Origin: Galeruca laticollis
Lineage: Eukaryota; Arthropoda; Insecta; Coleoptera; Chrysomelidae
Assembly: GCA_963921935.1 (NCBI GenBank)
Contig: OY998177.1
Span: forward strand, 24,327,926 to 24,391,925
DNA length: 64,000 nucleotides
Reading direction: 5' to 3'
Shown: piece after piece, positions 11,971-23,450 of the stretch
Layout of the letters: every line of letters starts with the position of its first letter
How positions within the stretch are numbered: position 1 is the first letter of the stretch
The notes under the pieces: generated by a model
Seen by the model: the letters and a program-made list of their open reading frames with translations, nothing else
Told to the model about the DNA's origin: nothing
Database searches by the model: none
Translations under genes and position numbers: made by a program

Positions 11971-12817
11971 TCATTGCACATTGGAATGGATAGAAACTTC
12001 AAAATCCACGGTTATGAAATTTGGGTTAAAATTAAGTCCTTTACTGATGCACTTGGATTTCAAAATATCAAACAATGTCGAATACGTTTCTTTTTTTTTG
12101 TTAGTTGATAAACAAAAAGCCACAGCTATATAAATGTTGTTAACAAGAGCATGAATACTAAACATTTGTAAGAAGTGTTTTACACAGTAATCAAATGTTC
12201 CATCCATATATATTGTGGAACTAGAACACATTACACTTAGATTTTCAGTGCACGAAAATACTATAATATTTTTAATTCTGTCGTTTATTATCAAAAATTC
12301 TTCTTCTTTAACGGTCATAACTTGAACAGATTCCAAAAAATCGTGCACATCGGAAACGTTTTGAGGCTATTTGGAAATGATTTATTTCTGTGTCTGTAAA
12401 TATTGCGTTTAATATATTGTGTACCTTTTTCTGCCAAAGTTGACAAAGTATTAGAATTTAATTTAAGTTCACTACGAATTATTTTAGATGACCTTTCAGC
12501 GATCATATCGTCTGCTTTTCTTTTTAATTTATTACTTATTGATTGCACTGTCACTTTCCTGTTCATGATTATGAGTATTTAATCACTTTTTCAACGCCCA
12601 TTGTATATATTTTAGCTTTACATGTCCTTTTCACACAGCACCAATAAGTCTCACCATATTTTAATTCACTATGTAAATAAAATTTAAAATTTTCAATAAC
12701 AATTAGACTATTTCCACGTTCACTTTCACTTCCATCTTCAGTTTTTTGTATATAGCCATAATAATATTTTAGCGTACATCCGTAGCACCGTCCCCTGACC
12801 GCCAGTCTGCAGTTCAC
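11971..12817 (-). pseudogene. FLYWCH/MULE-type transposase fragment
   Basis: Reading from 12817 down: a FLYWCH-like zinc finger (SLIVIENFKFYLHSE, then TYWCCVKRTCKAKIYTMG), then a linker, then a MULE transposase core with IYMDGTFDYCVKHFLQMFSI (first catalytic Asp region) and FNPNFITVDFEVSIHSN (second Asp region). A stop follows the finger at about 12570 and a frameshift falls near 12340, at FPNSLKTFP to VHDFLESVQ. The 3' part with the catalytic Glu is missing where it abuts PLE sequence at 11977. A better preserved relative lies at 60.3-61.1 kb. Confidence 0.7.
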
Positions 12818-13107
12818 CCACAGGATTAGGTACCCTCATAAAACCCTTTTTAGATCATAATCCTCGTCTGCAACTAACATGCGCCCCTTTGTTAATATTA
12901 GTTTAATACAATTCTGTATTTATGCACTGTATATATTAAAACATTTTTTTTCATTATACTTTCATTCGTTCTAAGAAACCTACTGTGTTAGCGAAACGAG
13001 TCAACTAGTTTAAATTGAACATTAGTTCAAATATAATGAAGTTTTAAACACAATAAATTGTTTTATTTCATCGTTCAGTATGGATCTTCATGAAGTAAAT
13101 GCCTCAT

Positions 13108-13250
13108 CTATTCAAGATATAGGTTTCCTATGTTATTGCACAGTTATACTGATCTTAAATGGGAATACGATATCCTAGATATCTCCATGGGGCTGATAAA
13201 ATATAAGCTTTAGTATTTGTAATCACCATATCTTCCTCTTTTTAGTATTC
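13108..13250 (+). mobile_element. 3' tail of a Penelope-like element
   Basis: GATATAGGTTTCCTATGTTA and ATTGCACAGTTATACTGATC closely match the 3' region of the PLE at 45.92-46.06 kb, including the AATATCATATCTTCTTC-type end. It is separated from the GIY-YIG piece at 11.9 kb by the MULE fragment and a short duplication of this tail. Confidence 0.6.
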
Positions 13251-15642
13251 ATATATATTAAGTCAATCACAATGTAGGTCACTTTTAGGTCTAAACAAAA
13301 ATAATTAATAAACATCATGTAGGCATTACATGAAATGTAACTTCTGATGATCATAGTAATACCGAAACAATTGTCCATTTTTTTAATGCTCAACATTTTT
13401 TCAATATATTGTGGTATTATATAGAAACATTTAGTTTCATTTGAAAAAGTAATTTCCATAAATATACAAAATCGTTAATATACTAAATTAATTTATGTTG
13501 GTTGCTCCACCCTGTATTCAGCTTCAATGAAGATAATTAATTTAAAGTGTTATGCAAACACATTTTTGCCAAAAGTACGATTTATACAAAATAGGTACAC
13601 ATTTCAGAAGAAAGACACCAATTATCTAGGTTAACTTGTACTTCATTTCTCTCGATATAATATATTTACTTATCTCATAGGATTTGATAGATGATGCAAT
13701 ATAGTAGGTGTAGAAATTAATTCGTATGGCCAATTAATAAAATCTGACGAAATAAGTATAATAAACTTATAGTATTTTATAATTGGGTTTATTTAGAAAC
13801 GTCTTTGACTTGAAACATGAATAGAACAAAGCTATATCGCACTTATTCCTCAATAAAACATCAAAAATTTTCCATTCTAGTACTATGTGTCCATTATTAT
13901 TTTCACTCATTTTAACTGCTCATAACTTGAAAACGGTTTGAGATAGAAACATGCGGTTTTCACTAAAATGTTCCATTTTAGCACAAGTTTTGTTTAAAAA
14001 TTTTTTTTTCATTCATTTTACCTACGTCACAACAAAAATGGCGGATGTTTGACAATTTTCTTGTTAACTTCTCTTCATGGAACACCCATTAAATTTTTTA
14101 TAGTCTATAAAAACCGACCTTTACCTATTCTTCAGTGCCAAATTTTTTAAAATCGGTTAACGTGTGACTGAGCAATTAACTTTTCAAATAAGAAATGCTT
14201 ACTTAGTACTTTTAATCATAGTAAGCTTTGGAAGTTTTATGTAGGTAAATGTCAAATTTATCAACTTTGCGAATTGTCAGTCAGTTGGCCGTCTTTGTTC
14301 ATTGTTGCACTGCTTGAACACCTGTTTGCTGCTTTTGCATGTAGATTAGCTTGGGTTATGGGATGGTGGGCAAATTCAGCTATCTGCTTCCACGTTAGCA
14401 CCGCTGGTAATGGGAATAACAAGATAATTTTTGGTGCTGTTATTATTTGACTAAATGACATCCCAACGATTTTTTGGCTTGATCCTGAGGTGTGCGAATC
14501 CATGCCGAGGGATGTATGACAGCGATCCTATCATCTGTTGTCACTTTCCAGAGTTTTCCTGGCCTTGGGTGGTGAAAAAATAAATTGACATAAGCCGTAT
14601 ATTCTCAATACAATACGAACAAGGATCAGTTATTACAATAAAAACTCAATATTTTATATCTACCAAAAATAAGTTCGGGACTTATTTTGGGAAGACTCCG
14701 GACGTACAGCTCGCAGCAGTATTCACGGGTTCTTGAGCCGTCGTTGTCTGGACTCTGGAGCGATATGATTCGGTGAGTGGATCGTTGGAGGGTCCGTAAA
14801 GGTTCTTAAAGATCCGTAGAGGTGCGTACAGGTCCGTACAGGTAAAGGCTGCAGAGCTGTAGGGAAAGAAATAAAAAAACAGGAGAAACAGTAGAAGAGT
14901 GAAAATTTGAAATGGGGGAATAAAATGAAAAGGTGAAGAGCTTATACTTCAATATGTATAAAAATTGAATTTAATTTTCAAAATAAAACCACAGAAATCT
15001 GTTCATTCTTATCCGTCCTGTTCCCGAAATAATCCGAAAAAGCAAATGTAAATCGGTGGAAAATAACCATATAGAGAATCTGTTCTAAATTCGCTTTATA
15101 AAATAACTTTTGACGCCACCAGATTTTTTTAAAGGGAACTGCGAAGAAAAACTGGAAACGCCATAACAAAGATATTGTTTTTTAAAAAAACGAAATATTT
15201 CAACTAAATAGAAAAATCGAAATAGAATGATTTGTAAGCACACAATTACAATTTGAAAATATATTGATAACTTACCAGCAAGAAAAATTAATATCACCCA
15301 CAAAATTATTTGGAAACTGAGTGCTGAAGTTGATTATCAGCGAAGAATGAACAAAAGAGAGCGAATTCGACTTGAATCGTAGCCTAAGTAGATATTTTAC
15401 GATGGTAAAAACGATCACCATTATGTTCCTAATATTTGAAATAAAAGGATTTGGAATTAGCGGTTGGAGTAGCCGACGAATAAGTAACACTCCAAAATAA
15501 TTGACGAAAATAGGAACATGTCTCAGCGACATGTTACACTATCACTAACAGAACCTTCGAGATACTAGGCACCCTCTCGTCGTAATTGAGCCCTGTCACG
15601 GAAATGCAGGGCTCTGCCGTGATGGATATCTTTTCTCTAGCT
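13251..15642. other. No gene seen; a 10-bp periodic run inside
   Basis: GTTGCTCCACCCTGTA at 13500-13515 resembles an inverted mariner terminus. Minus-strand frames at 14261-15532 have no domain I recognise. A run of six 10-bp repeats lies at 14791-14850. Confidence 0.5.
14791..14850. repeat. Six 10-bp tandem repeats
   Basis: Consecutive 10-mers GGTCCGTAAA, GGTTCTTAAA, GATCCGTAGA, GGTGCGTACA, GGTCCGTACA and GGTAAAGGCT (the last weak) share a GGTCCGTAMA core at exact 10-base spacing. Confidence 0.75.
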
Positions 15643-16695
15643 TATGGAAGAAGTAACAAAAGAAAAAAAATTTAAAACTAGAGAGGAGTTGGAAGTCGAC
15701 CTATCGGCTTCAACTGACCTCCCTGTAACCTCCGACTAGGAACGAGAACAACTCAGTTCTCCAACTCCTGAGAGTAAGCCTAGGAAACTAGGTGGTGCAG
15801 CTAGGAAGCGACTCAGTCGTCCCTCAAGAGTGGGGTAACTTATCAATCCGCCTTGAACCAAATTCTAGAGCAGCGGAAGCGGGTTCAATCGCAAGAGAAG
15901 AATCATTCTCTCTCTGTAGCTGATGCCAGCAAGCGTTTACGCTCTAACGATGACCCATCCGAACAAGAGGCAAAAAAGCCCTGCTCGGCTGAATCAGTGG
16001 TAATGTCAGGGGAAATCGACTTACAAAAGCCCTCTCATGGGCAGTTGTATCCGGCATCAAGGTGGGAATTTTACACCTTGAACATCCGACAACCTCTATA
16101 ACGACCAAACAAATGGAATCTCTTCAGTATGCCAATATGGCCGCTGTAGAGGACATTCTTGAAGGTGGTCCACAAATTCAGTTCCAGAGCTGTACTTTCC
16201 GGCCTGGATGGTTACAGGTGACCTGTGTAGATCAGGAGAGTGTCTCGTGGCATAGTCAATACACTTCAACCATGGGATGATGCCTCCTTGAAGCGCGTCT
16301 CAGGCGACCAATTCTCAAAGCCACACATCTGCGCGGCTTATATACCTGGCGAAGGCAGTCGTAAACTAACTTCTGAACAGGTCCTCACTAGACTGAGGAA
16401 AATGAACCACGGTCTGTTAACCTTGGAGTGGACTGTTCTACACAAGGTAATTACAGGCCCTGGTCAAACATGGACCTTCGCCATTGACGATCGATCTATG
16501 ACCGCGTTGGAAAGGATCGGCTTTAAACCATACTTGGGTTTTGGACAGGAGCCGACTCTCCTCACAAAAACAGGGGGAGTGTACCACCGGCACGGAGCCT
16601 GGGTACCAGCTATCGAAAAGGGAAAGCTGGTTTCGCCAAAAAGAAGACGGGTAACGTCTCTTCAAGGGAACTTGGAACTGGACCTGCTGTCCTGA
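15643..16695 (+). pseudogene. LOA/R1-like LINE, ORF1 protein (DUF4780-type)
   Basis: Begins MEEVTKEKKFKTREELEV and continues with a charged, Ser/Pro-rich N-terminus (PTPESKPRKLGGAARKRLSR). The conserved C-terminal half reads ICAAYIPGEGSRKLTSEQVL, TLEWTVLHKVITGPGQTWTF and YLGFGQEPTLLT, the pattern of the DUF4780 domain found in ORF1 of this insect LINE group. It is broken by in-frame stops near 15739 and 15838 and by two frameshifts around 16080 and 16265. ORF2 follows at once, so this is the 5' half of one LINE copy. Confidence 0.65.
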
Positions 16696-16899
16696 AATCG
16701 AAGACCAGTATGGCCTCGACCAAATGATCAAAACAACCAGCTTAGTCAGCCGTGATGAAAGGTGGCACCAACCACTGCCTCATCCCTAGGAGGAGCAGAT
16801 GGTGGCGTCTCAATTGACCCACCGTCTGATCTCTCCTGCGGATTTGAGGGGACCCAAGTTTGCCTGCGGCCCTCTATATACGCCACTTTTAACTGTTTA

Positions 16900-17181
16900 C
16901 AAACTCACAGCATGCCAAGACCGCTTCTTATATCCTTGGTAAGAGGTTCAAGGACGAATTAATAGACCTTACCTTCCTGCAAGAACCATGGACAGGAAAC
17001 ACAGACCGAGTCACTGGTCTCATCTATATTCCTGGTGAGGTAGTAGTCTGTCCTGCGGTGAAACCCAGTAACATCTCCTCGTAAGGAAAAATGTTAATTA
17101 TTTCTTGCTTACAGGCTTTTGCACCCCTGATGTAACAGCCATCCAAGTGCTTCTACCGGAAAAAAATGGTATGAAAATAGT
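16900..17181 (+). pseudogene. LOA/R1-like LINE, start of ORF2 (APE-type endonuclease), cut by Crypton B
   Basis: Reads AKTASYILGKRFKDELIDLT then FLQEPWTGNTDRVTGLIYIP, the QEPW-containing start of an APE-type LINE endonuclease. A stop lies near 17083. The frame ends at KNGMKIV, where Crypton copy B begins. The reading resumes after that insertion at 19066 with CSAYSAYFPSL, the expected SAY-type continuation. Confidence 0.7.
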
Positions 17182-17182
17182 A

Positions 17183-17311
17183 TATTGTGCAACAAGTGGG
17201 AAAAGTTCAACTTTTCTTACGAGTGTGGAAGTTTGTGGCACGAGCCAAGGGCGGGTGCCGTAAACACACGAGTGGGAAAAGTACTTTTCTCACATGTTGC
17301 ACACAATACTT
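17183..17311. repeat. 3'-terminal hairpin of Crypton copy B
   Basis: The outer arms pair TATTGTGCAACAAGTGGGAA with the complement of a block at 17290-17310 ending GTTGCACACAATA. The apex is at 17237-17259: GGCA pairs with TGCC, GCC with GGC around an AAG loop, and the internal loop is GA opposite GG between C-G and G-C pairs. Same position relative to the recombinase stop as the hairpins of copies A and C. Confidence 0.8.
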
Positions 17312-17422
17312 TTTCTACAACTGCACAAATTGAAAGAATAAAAGAAGTGTAACTTGATATTTATTTCTAAGATTAGTAAAACCAAAATAATACTAAAGTA
17401 TCCTCTTAACTGTTAAATAATA

Positions 17423-18735
17423 TTATTTAAAATTGTAGTTGATTGTGAAATTTTCACAGTTTTGTATAGTCAAACCCCGAACGTCATTTCTTTTTATTAA
17501 ATTTTCTGTTATGTTGATTGTAGACGTTGAGGGTTGATCGTTTATATACGGTGCATTTTCTGTCTCCATTTCTGTGAAGAGTTCGAGTGGTTTTTCAATG
17601 GAGTTGACGATTTTATTAGCAACGTTAATTTTATTTTTAATAGATTCCTCTACGTATCCTTCTTCCACGGTACTGGATTGCCATACTCCATGGCGCTTTA
17701 AGGTTAATATATCCCCTCCTGCATTTACTAAAATTGTTGCCGAAGAACGTCTGAAGCAGTGACCTGTGTATAGATGGAGGTTTTCTAATTTAAAAAAAAT
17801 TGCAATTGTCTTAGCCATACTGCCGAATTTGTTAATGCCAACTACCTGTTTAGTACATTTTCCGTGTTGGTAATTTAAAAAGAAACGTTTTTTGGCAAAT
17901 CATTTGGTCGAAGAGCAGCATATTTTTTATATATATCATAAAATTCTCCCGTTACAGTGAACGCTCTTGGCTTTTTTGTTTTCGTGTTATCTAATTTCAC
18001 AAGTAAAGCTAAATTTAAATCCTCTAAATTATCGACTCTTAATTTCCACAACTCCTCTCTACGACATGCCCCTGCTATACCTATAGCTACTGCTGTCTGC
18101 AAATAAAAAAAACAGGAGTCATATTTCACAAAAAAGTATTTGTCGCCCGAGAGCTTCGAACCCGGGACTACTCAGTTCCAAGCGGACACACCATCCACTT
18201 CACCATTATCTAATTTTTAATGATTATTTAATTCTTTTTATCTATTGAAAAACCCACTAATTAGAATAATCTATGTTAATTCAAGGTAAAAATAAAATTA
18301 AATTCTAAAAATAGTTCCTTCTAAATAAATTTAACTTTATTAGTAGATATTCCTTGTCTGGAGCTTCGTTTAGAAATATCTGTAGTTGGTCTGCTGTCAA
18401 TATGTTTGATTTTTTGGGGACGTAATTGTCGGACTTTCTTTTCAAAAATGAACGTAATTTCTGATACGTGGATATATCAATGTTATTTTTTATATTGATA
18501 GTACTTCGCAACATTGAATAGTGCGACCAAAGTGTAGACTCCTTTAAAGTTTTCGACAACTCTTCAAAGTATATAAAAATACACTTTCCGAAAAAGATTT
18601 TATTTTTGTATTCCTTTCCATTCCATAAATTTCTCGTATGCTAATTCATACTTTTTTCGTGAAATTTCCGGCAACAAATCTAAAGTCACTTTTGCTGCTT
18701 TTTCCAATATCTCTGGCGGAGTATTATCAAAATCG
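17423..18735 (-). pseudogene. Crypton-type tyrosine recombinase, copy B
   Basis: Reading downwards from 18735: NTPPEILEKAAKVTLDLLPE (N-terminal SAM-like region), TLWSHYSMLRSTINIKNN, then an intron with acceptor TTTATTTGCAG near 18098, then IAGACRREELWKL with the catalytic Arg, LDNTKTKKPRAFTV with the beta-strand Lys, YTGHCFRRSSATILVNAGGD with His-x-x-Arg, and HGVWQSSTVEEGYVEE with Trp and the nucleophilic Tyr. All catalytic residues of the superfamily are visible. There are at least two frameshifts, one at the A-run near 17890 and one near 18570. Role: integration of a circular DNA form by site-specific recombination. Confidence 0.8.
18146..18215 (-). other. tRNA-like pol III promoter remnant in the recombinase intron
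   Basis: On the minus strand TGGTGAAGTGGATGG fits an A box and GGGTTCGAAGC fits a B box about 35 nt further on, as in a tRNA or the head of a tRNA-derived SINE. The acceptor and T-stem pairing is poor, so this is not a functional tRNA gene. Confidence 0.4.
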
Positions 18736-19065
18736 TCAATATCATATTATTTATTTATTATAAATTGGTATAATATGTCCTACTGAAATGATATTTAATG
18801 GAAATTGCGATTTTTATCAAACCCCGAAATAAAACTACCTTAAGAATTTAATAAACTTCTATAATTGACAGTTGTGTCAACTATTTAAAGCTGACAATAG
18901 CGAACTAAGTTTTCGTCGATTTTCGTTCAATCTCCATATAAAAGTATGTAGTGTGGGCAAAGTGCCATGAGAAATTATATTTCTCACAGTATAAGCAATA
19001 TGTGGTTTTGAAATTAAGTAAGCTATGAGAAATACGTCACTCTTCATAACAGTTGTAGAAAAACA

Positions 19066-19110
19066 TAGTTTCCTGCTCTGCATACTCTGCATACTTCCCC
19101 TCACTATAGG
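19066..19110 (+). pseudogene. Continuation of the interrupted LINE endonuclease
   Basis: Reads SCSAYSAYFPSL then a stop, matching the position after KIV in the LINE half left of Crypton B. Nothing more of this LINE is recognisable beyond about 19110. Confidence 0.6.
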
Positions 19111-19580
19111 GCGCCCACTATGCAAATAAATATTACAGTTATGTTAATTCAATATCACATTGTGATAATGTTCTTCCTTTTTTTCCTCTTGTTTTCATCA
19201 CATGCACATCTATACAACCGCTTATGCCCAGCTTGTGGCTGTTAACATTTGTGTTGTTTCAACTTAACTTCTCAGCGATGTTAAAACGCTGCCTTTTTAC
19301 ATTACTGTGATGTTACTAGAACTTCCTCAAAAGGAAGTCTTTATATAGATATCAATATGGTGGTGACTGAGTAGACACGTTTGTGAGAGCTCCTGGTAAA
19401 ATTAAATGAATCGGTGGTAAATGTTCAGTGAATGTGTATCAAAGATACATAAAAAGTGACTACTGCAACTTGTGAAAATAGGAAATTGAATAAAATAGTT
19501 ATATTTAAAAATAATTGATTGATGCAGGTATAGTGGGCCATACACGTAATTTCTATAAGCATTATTAATAAGTGTTCATA

Positions 19581-20243
19581 ATGGCAAATATAAAAAACAC
19601 AAGAAGCAGTAGCCAATCTGGAATAGGCCTGGATGAGACGGCATTAGAACAGCTTATTACTAAGGTATGTCAAAAATTTGTCAATAAATTAGATGAAAAG
19701 CTTGAGAAAAAATTTAATAAACTTGAATCTACGATGAATGATATGAGTAGTAAAATGGATGAACTAAGGAACTCTGTAAATACGAACGAAAAGGAAATAA
19801 GTCTATTACATGTCGAACAGGAGGAACTTGAGACTTATAACAGAAGAAAAGTGCTACGTTTCGATGGAATAAGTGAGAATGAGGATGAAAACCTGGTCCA
19901 AATTATTACTAATTTAATAGGGCACACTATGAAGGTGGTATGTTCAATTGCCGACATTTCGAATATATATAGAATGGGAAAGGTCAATAAGAATAATCCT
20001 AGGCCAAGGACTGTACTAGTGGAATTTGTCTCCTTTTTGAAAAGGAATGAAATTTTGAAAGCTAAAAGTGCGTTAAAACAATCTAAGATATTTGTTAATG
20101 AATATCTATCAGTCAAACAATATAACTTGTTGAAGAAGGCTAAGAATAAGTATGGTAATAAAGACGTTTGGAGTAGGGCTGGAACCATTTTTGCAAAAGT
20201 CAATAACGTAATAAAGAAAATACAAAACGAAAATGAAATCTGA
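19581..20243 (+). CDS. LINE ORF1 protein (coiled coil plus RRM-like)
   Basis: I take ATG 19581 as start; the three codons before it open only with GTG. The ~220-residue protein has a Lys/Glu-rich coiled coil at about residues 30-90 (KLDEKLEKKFNKLESTMND, then SSKMDELRNSVNTNEKEI), then YNRRKVLRFDGI and PRPRTVLVEFVSFLKR, a pattern like the RRM-type core of L1-like ORF1 proteins, and a basic C-terminus. Such proteins trimerise and bind LINE RNA as chaperones. The frame is intact. ORF2 begins 355 bases downstream, so it is a separate reading frame. Confidence 0.7.
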   Translation: MANIKNTRSSSQSGIGLDETALEQLITKVCQKFVNKLDEKLEKKFNKLESTMNDMSSKMDELRNSVNTNEKEISLLHVEQEELETYNRRKVLRFDGISENEDENLVQIITNLIGHTMKVVCSIADISNIYRMGKVNKNNPRPRTVLVEFVSFLKRNEILKAKSALKQSKIFVNEYLSVKQYNLLKKAKNKYGNKDVWSRAGTIFAKVNNVIKKIQNENEI

Positions 20244-20598
20244 TTACAAGTGTATGGACAGCTTTAATTAAAGAAATTGATTGTAACTAGTTGAACATTC
20301 TGTGAATTTTGTTATTTTCTTTTTTGCTCATTAACACTGATAAGACAAAACTGTTTTGCTACTTATTTATAAATATAAAATAACAGTACAGGACGTTTGG
20401 CAATTGTTTATCAATTATAATAAAATTAAAATAAATAAGTCATGTATGTTTGAAAATTTGTAGAGGAAAAGGAGGGAGCTATGAAAATGTTAAAGCATCA
20501 GAGGGTTATCATTTCGATTTATTAGTTGTGTAGTTTCTTTTATTTTTCTATATTTTATTTTTCAGGATGCTTCTTATATAAAATTATATAATACAAAA

Positions 20599-23450
20599 AT
20601 GTCAAGTGTGTCTGTGTGTTATCAAAATTGCAGAGGTTTGAACACGAAAATGGCGGAATTTTACACTAACACTTTAGAAGGTAATCACGATATATTTGTT
20701 GTTACTGAAACTTGGCTGAAGGACGGGGTCAGTAGTGGGGAATTAGCAGATGTAAGTTATTTTAATATATTCAGAGCAGATAGAAATTTGGAAATTACTC
20801 AAAAAACCCGGGGAGGGGGCGTTCTAATAGGAATTAAAAAAAAATTCAAGATATTAAATGTTGTTGAGCATTCTTCAGTATTCGAAGTTTTAATTGTGAA
20901 TGTAAGGATTTGTAGAAAAACTACCTGTACAATCATTGGAGTATATATTCCACCTAATGCAGAACTGAATCAGTATACTTCATGTTTTCAATTATTACAA
21001 AATTATGTGAAAAATATAAATAAAACATTTATTTTTGGAGACTTCAATTTACCGGAAATAAAGGGAATTGACAGTTTGGACATTGTCGTAAATACTAAAA
21101 CAAATAGCTTGCGAGAATTTTTAGATTTCAATTCCTTGAAACTTTGCAACGATGTAAAAAATGCGCATGGAAAAACATTAGACTTAGTACTTATGTCTGA
21201 AGAAAATTTTAACTCGTGCGGGGTATTTAGGGAAATGTGCTCCTTAGTTCAAGAAGATATATTTCATCCGGCCCTTGTGGCTACTGTGTGTTTAAATAAA
21301 TGTGAAGTTCCTATTAAAGATAAATTAACATGCAACAAATTTAATTTTAAAAAAGCAAACTTTGATTTAATGTATGAGTATATGAGGAATGTTACTTGGG
21401 ATAACGTAACTGAATTAAATGATATTAATAAAGCTGTGGAAAGTTTTTACACAAACATAAATGAAATATTGAACGTAACTGTACCAAAATATAAAACGTA
21501 CGATGGTTTCAATAAATACCCTGCGTGGTTTAATGCCGAAATTAAAAAAACTATTAAAAGAAAAATGCCAATGCAGAAAACTGAAGAATACTTCAGAATA
21601 TCATAATAAACTATATGTAGAAACAAGGAAAAAACTAAAAATATTAATACGGAAGGAGTACAAAAAATATATACGGTACTTGGGTGATAATATAGGTGGG
21701 GGCAGCATAAATAATTTTTGGAACTATGTAAATCAAAAGAGAAAAAATGTAAGTCAATCACAAATTTTTAACTTTGGAGGTCGGGAAGTCACTGACAAGG
21801 ATACTGCAGATAAGTTTGCAGATTTTTTTGCATCAGCTTATTCTACAGAAAAATCACTGTATAACTTAGCAAATCTTAATAACACTACGAGTTATAGTAA
21901 TATCTGTAAGACAGAGAATATAAATTCGGTTGACTATGAGGTTGCGGTAAGAAAATTGAAACCAAAGAAATCGGCTGGTAGTGACAATCTACCCCCTTTA
22001 TATTATAAAAGGTTGCCAAGAGTTCCTTCAGAAACCTCTATTACATATTTTCAACTTAATTGTTAAACAATCAACCTATCCCGATCAATGGAAATTAGCA
22101 ACTTACACTCCTATACACAAAACGGGAAATAAAAAAGATATAGAAAATTACAGAGGCGTGTCCATACTTTGTGCTCCTTCCAAATTGTTTGAGCATATCA
22201 TTTATAATAAAATTTACAACCACATTAAAAACATATTAGTTGATGAACAGCATGGTTTTGTGACTGGAAAATCAATAAACACAAACTTGTTGATATTCAC
22301 GGAAGTAGCGTCTAATACTCTTCATGAAAAATCGCAATTGGATACCATTTATACGGATTTCTCGAAAGCATTTGACCGCGTTAACCACGATATTTTACTT
22401 AAAAAAATAAATGATATGGGCATTGCAGGAAATTTGCTTCTATTGCTAAAAAGCTATCTACAGAACAGGCAGTTTGTTGTAAAACATGATGGAATTGTTT
22501 CGAACCGAAAAAATTCCATCTCGGGAGTACCGCAGGGTTCTAATCTGGGACCTTTGCTTTTCTTAATTTTTATCAACGATTTACCTACTTGTGTTAAATT
22601 TTCAGAGTGTTTAATCTTTGCGGACGACTTCAAATTGTATAAAAAAGTACAAACGGTGAGGGATTGTGTGATGATACAGAGAGATATAGATAACGTTCAT
22701 TCATGGAGTGTTGATAATAAACTAAGTTTTAATGGAGGTAAATGTTGTGTAATGTCAATTACTCGGAGAAAAGACCCTATTATCTTCAATTATATAATGA
22801 ATAAACAAAATTTAAAACGAGTAGAGGAAACGAAATACCTAGGGGTCACGTATGATTATCAGTTATCATTTGCTTCACATATTAGATTTACTGTTCAGAA
22901 CGCCAATCGTATATTAGGGTTTGTTTTAAGACAGACTGCTTTATTTCACAATTTGAAGACAATTATTCTACTATATAAAACATTAGTTAGACCAAAACTA
23001 GATTTTGCATGTGTAATTTGGAATCAACAATCACAAATATATTTAAATTCAATAGAAAAAATTCAAAATAAACTGCTACGTCATTTGTATTATAAAAAAT
23101 ATCATAAGTGGCCAGACTATAATTGTGTAAGAACGCAAATGTTACGGGAAGAATTTGCAATCCTTTCACTAAGTACGACACGCAAAATTGCAATGATGAA
23201 CTTGATATCGAAAGTGATGAAAAACAAAATAAATTGTAGCACTCTTTTATATTATTTACCGATTCATGTCCCTCCAAAGCGCACGAGAAACTCCGTAATG
23301 TTTAGTATACAAAATTCTGCTGGTTCTCCACTTCAGTCTATTTGTCGATTGACCAACACAATTAATGCACTGATAAACTTGGACTGGTCTCTACCTTTAG
23401 GGCAGTTGAAAAGATTAATAGTATCATATTTTGAAACGTTTGAGATTTAA
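20599..23450 (+). pseudogene. LINE ORF2: APE endonuclease and reverse transcriptase, two frameshifts
   Basis: Starts MSSVSVCYQNCRGLNTKM. Endonuclease motifs: VVTETWLKDG, GGGVLIGIKK, IIGVYIPPN, IFGDFNLPEI, and KTLDLVL. RT motifs: QWKLATYTPIHKTGNKKDIE, ENYRGVSILCAPSKLFE, TIYTDFSKAFDRVNHDIL, GVPQGSNLGPLLFLIFINDL and LIFADDFKLY (catalytic FADD). The frame changes near 21560, next to A-runs, and near 22000, at a CCCCC run before TTTATATTATAAAAGG. Joining these three frames gives one ~950-codon ORF2. Both breaks are at homopolymers, so they may be assembly errors or recent mutations. Confidence 0.85.

Larger units (their letters stand above)
17182..19065 (-). mobile_element. Crypton-like tyrosine-recombinase element, copy B
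   Basis: An insertion of 1884 bp with TAGT on both sides (17178-17181 and 19066-19069), inside the endonuclease of a LINE. Removing it restores the LINE reading KIVSCSAYSAYFP. The right end (5' of the gene) is AACAGTTGTAGAAAAACA; its inverted counterpart TTTTTCTACAACTGCA lies at 17312, inside the left hairpin. Classical Cryptons lack terminal inverted repeats, so hairpins and short inverted repeats at the ends are notable. A 138-bp piece of the same right end is found at 30.26 kb. Confidence 0.75.

Noticed and set aside
14261..14503. 80-codon minus-strand frame as a gene
   Set aside because: No recognisable domain, no homologous copy in the window, and no codon-use signal I could judge by eye.
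18877..19125. Minus-strand 82-codon frame as a small gene shared with 30.26 kb
   Set aside because: The similarity between the two loci is the terminal sequence of Crypton-like elements, not a conserved protein.
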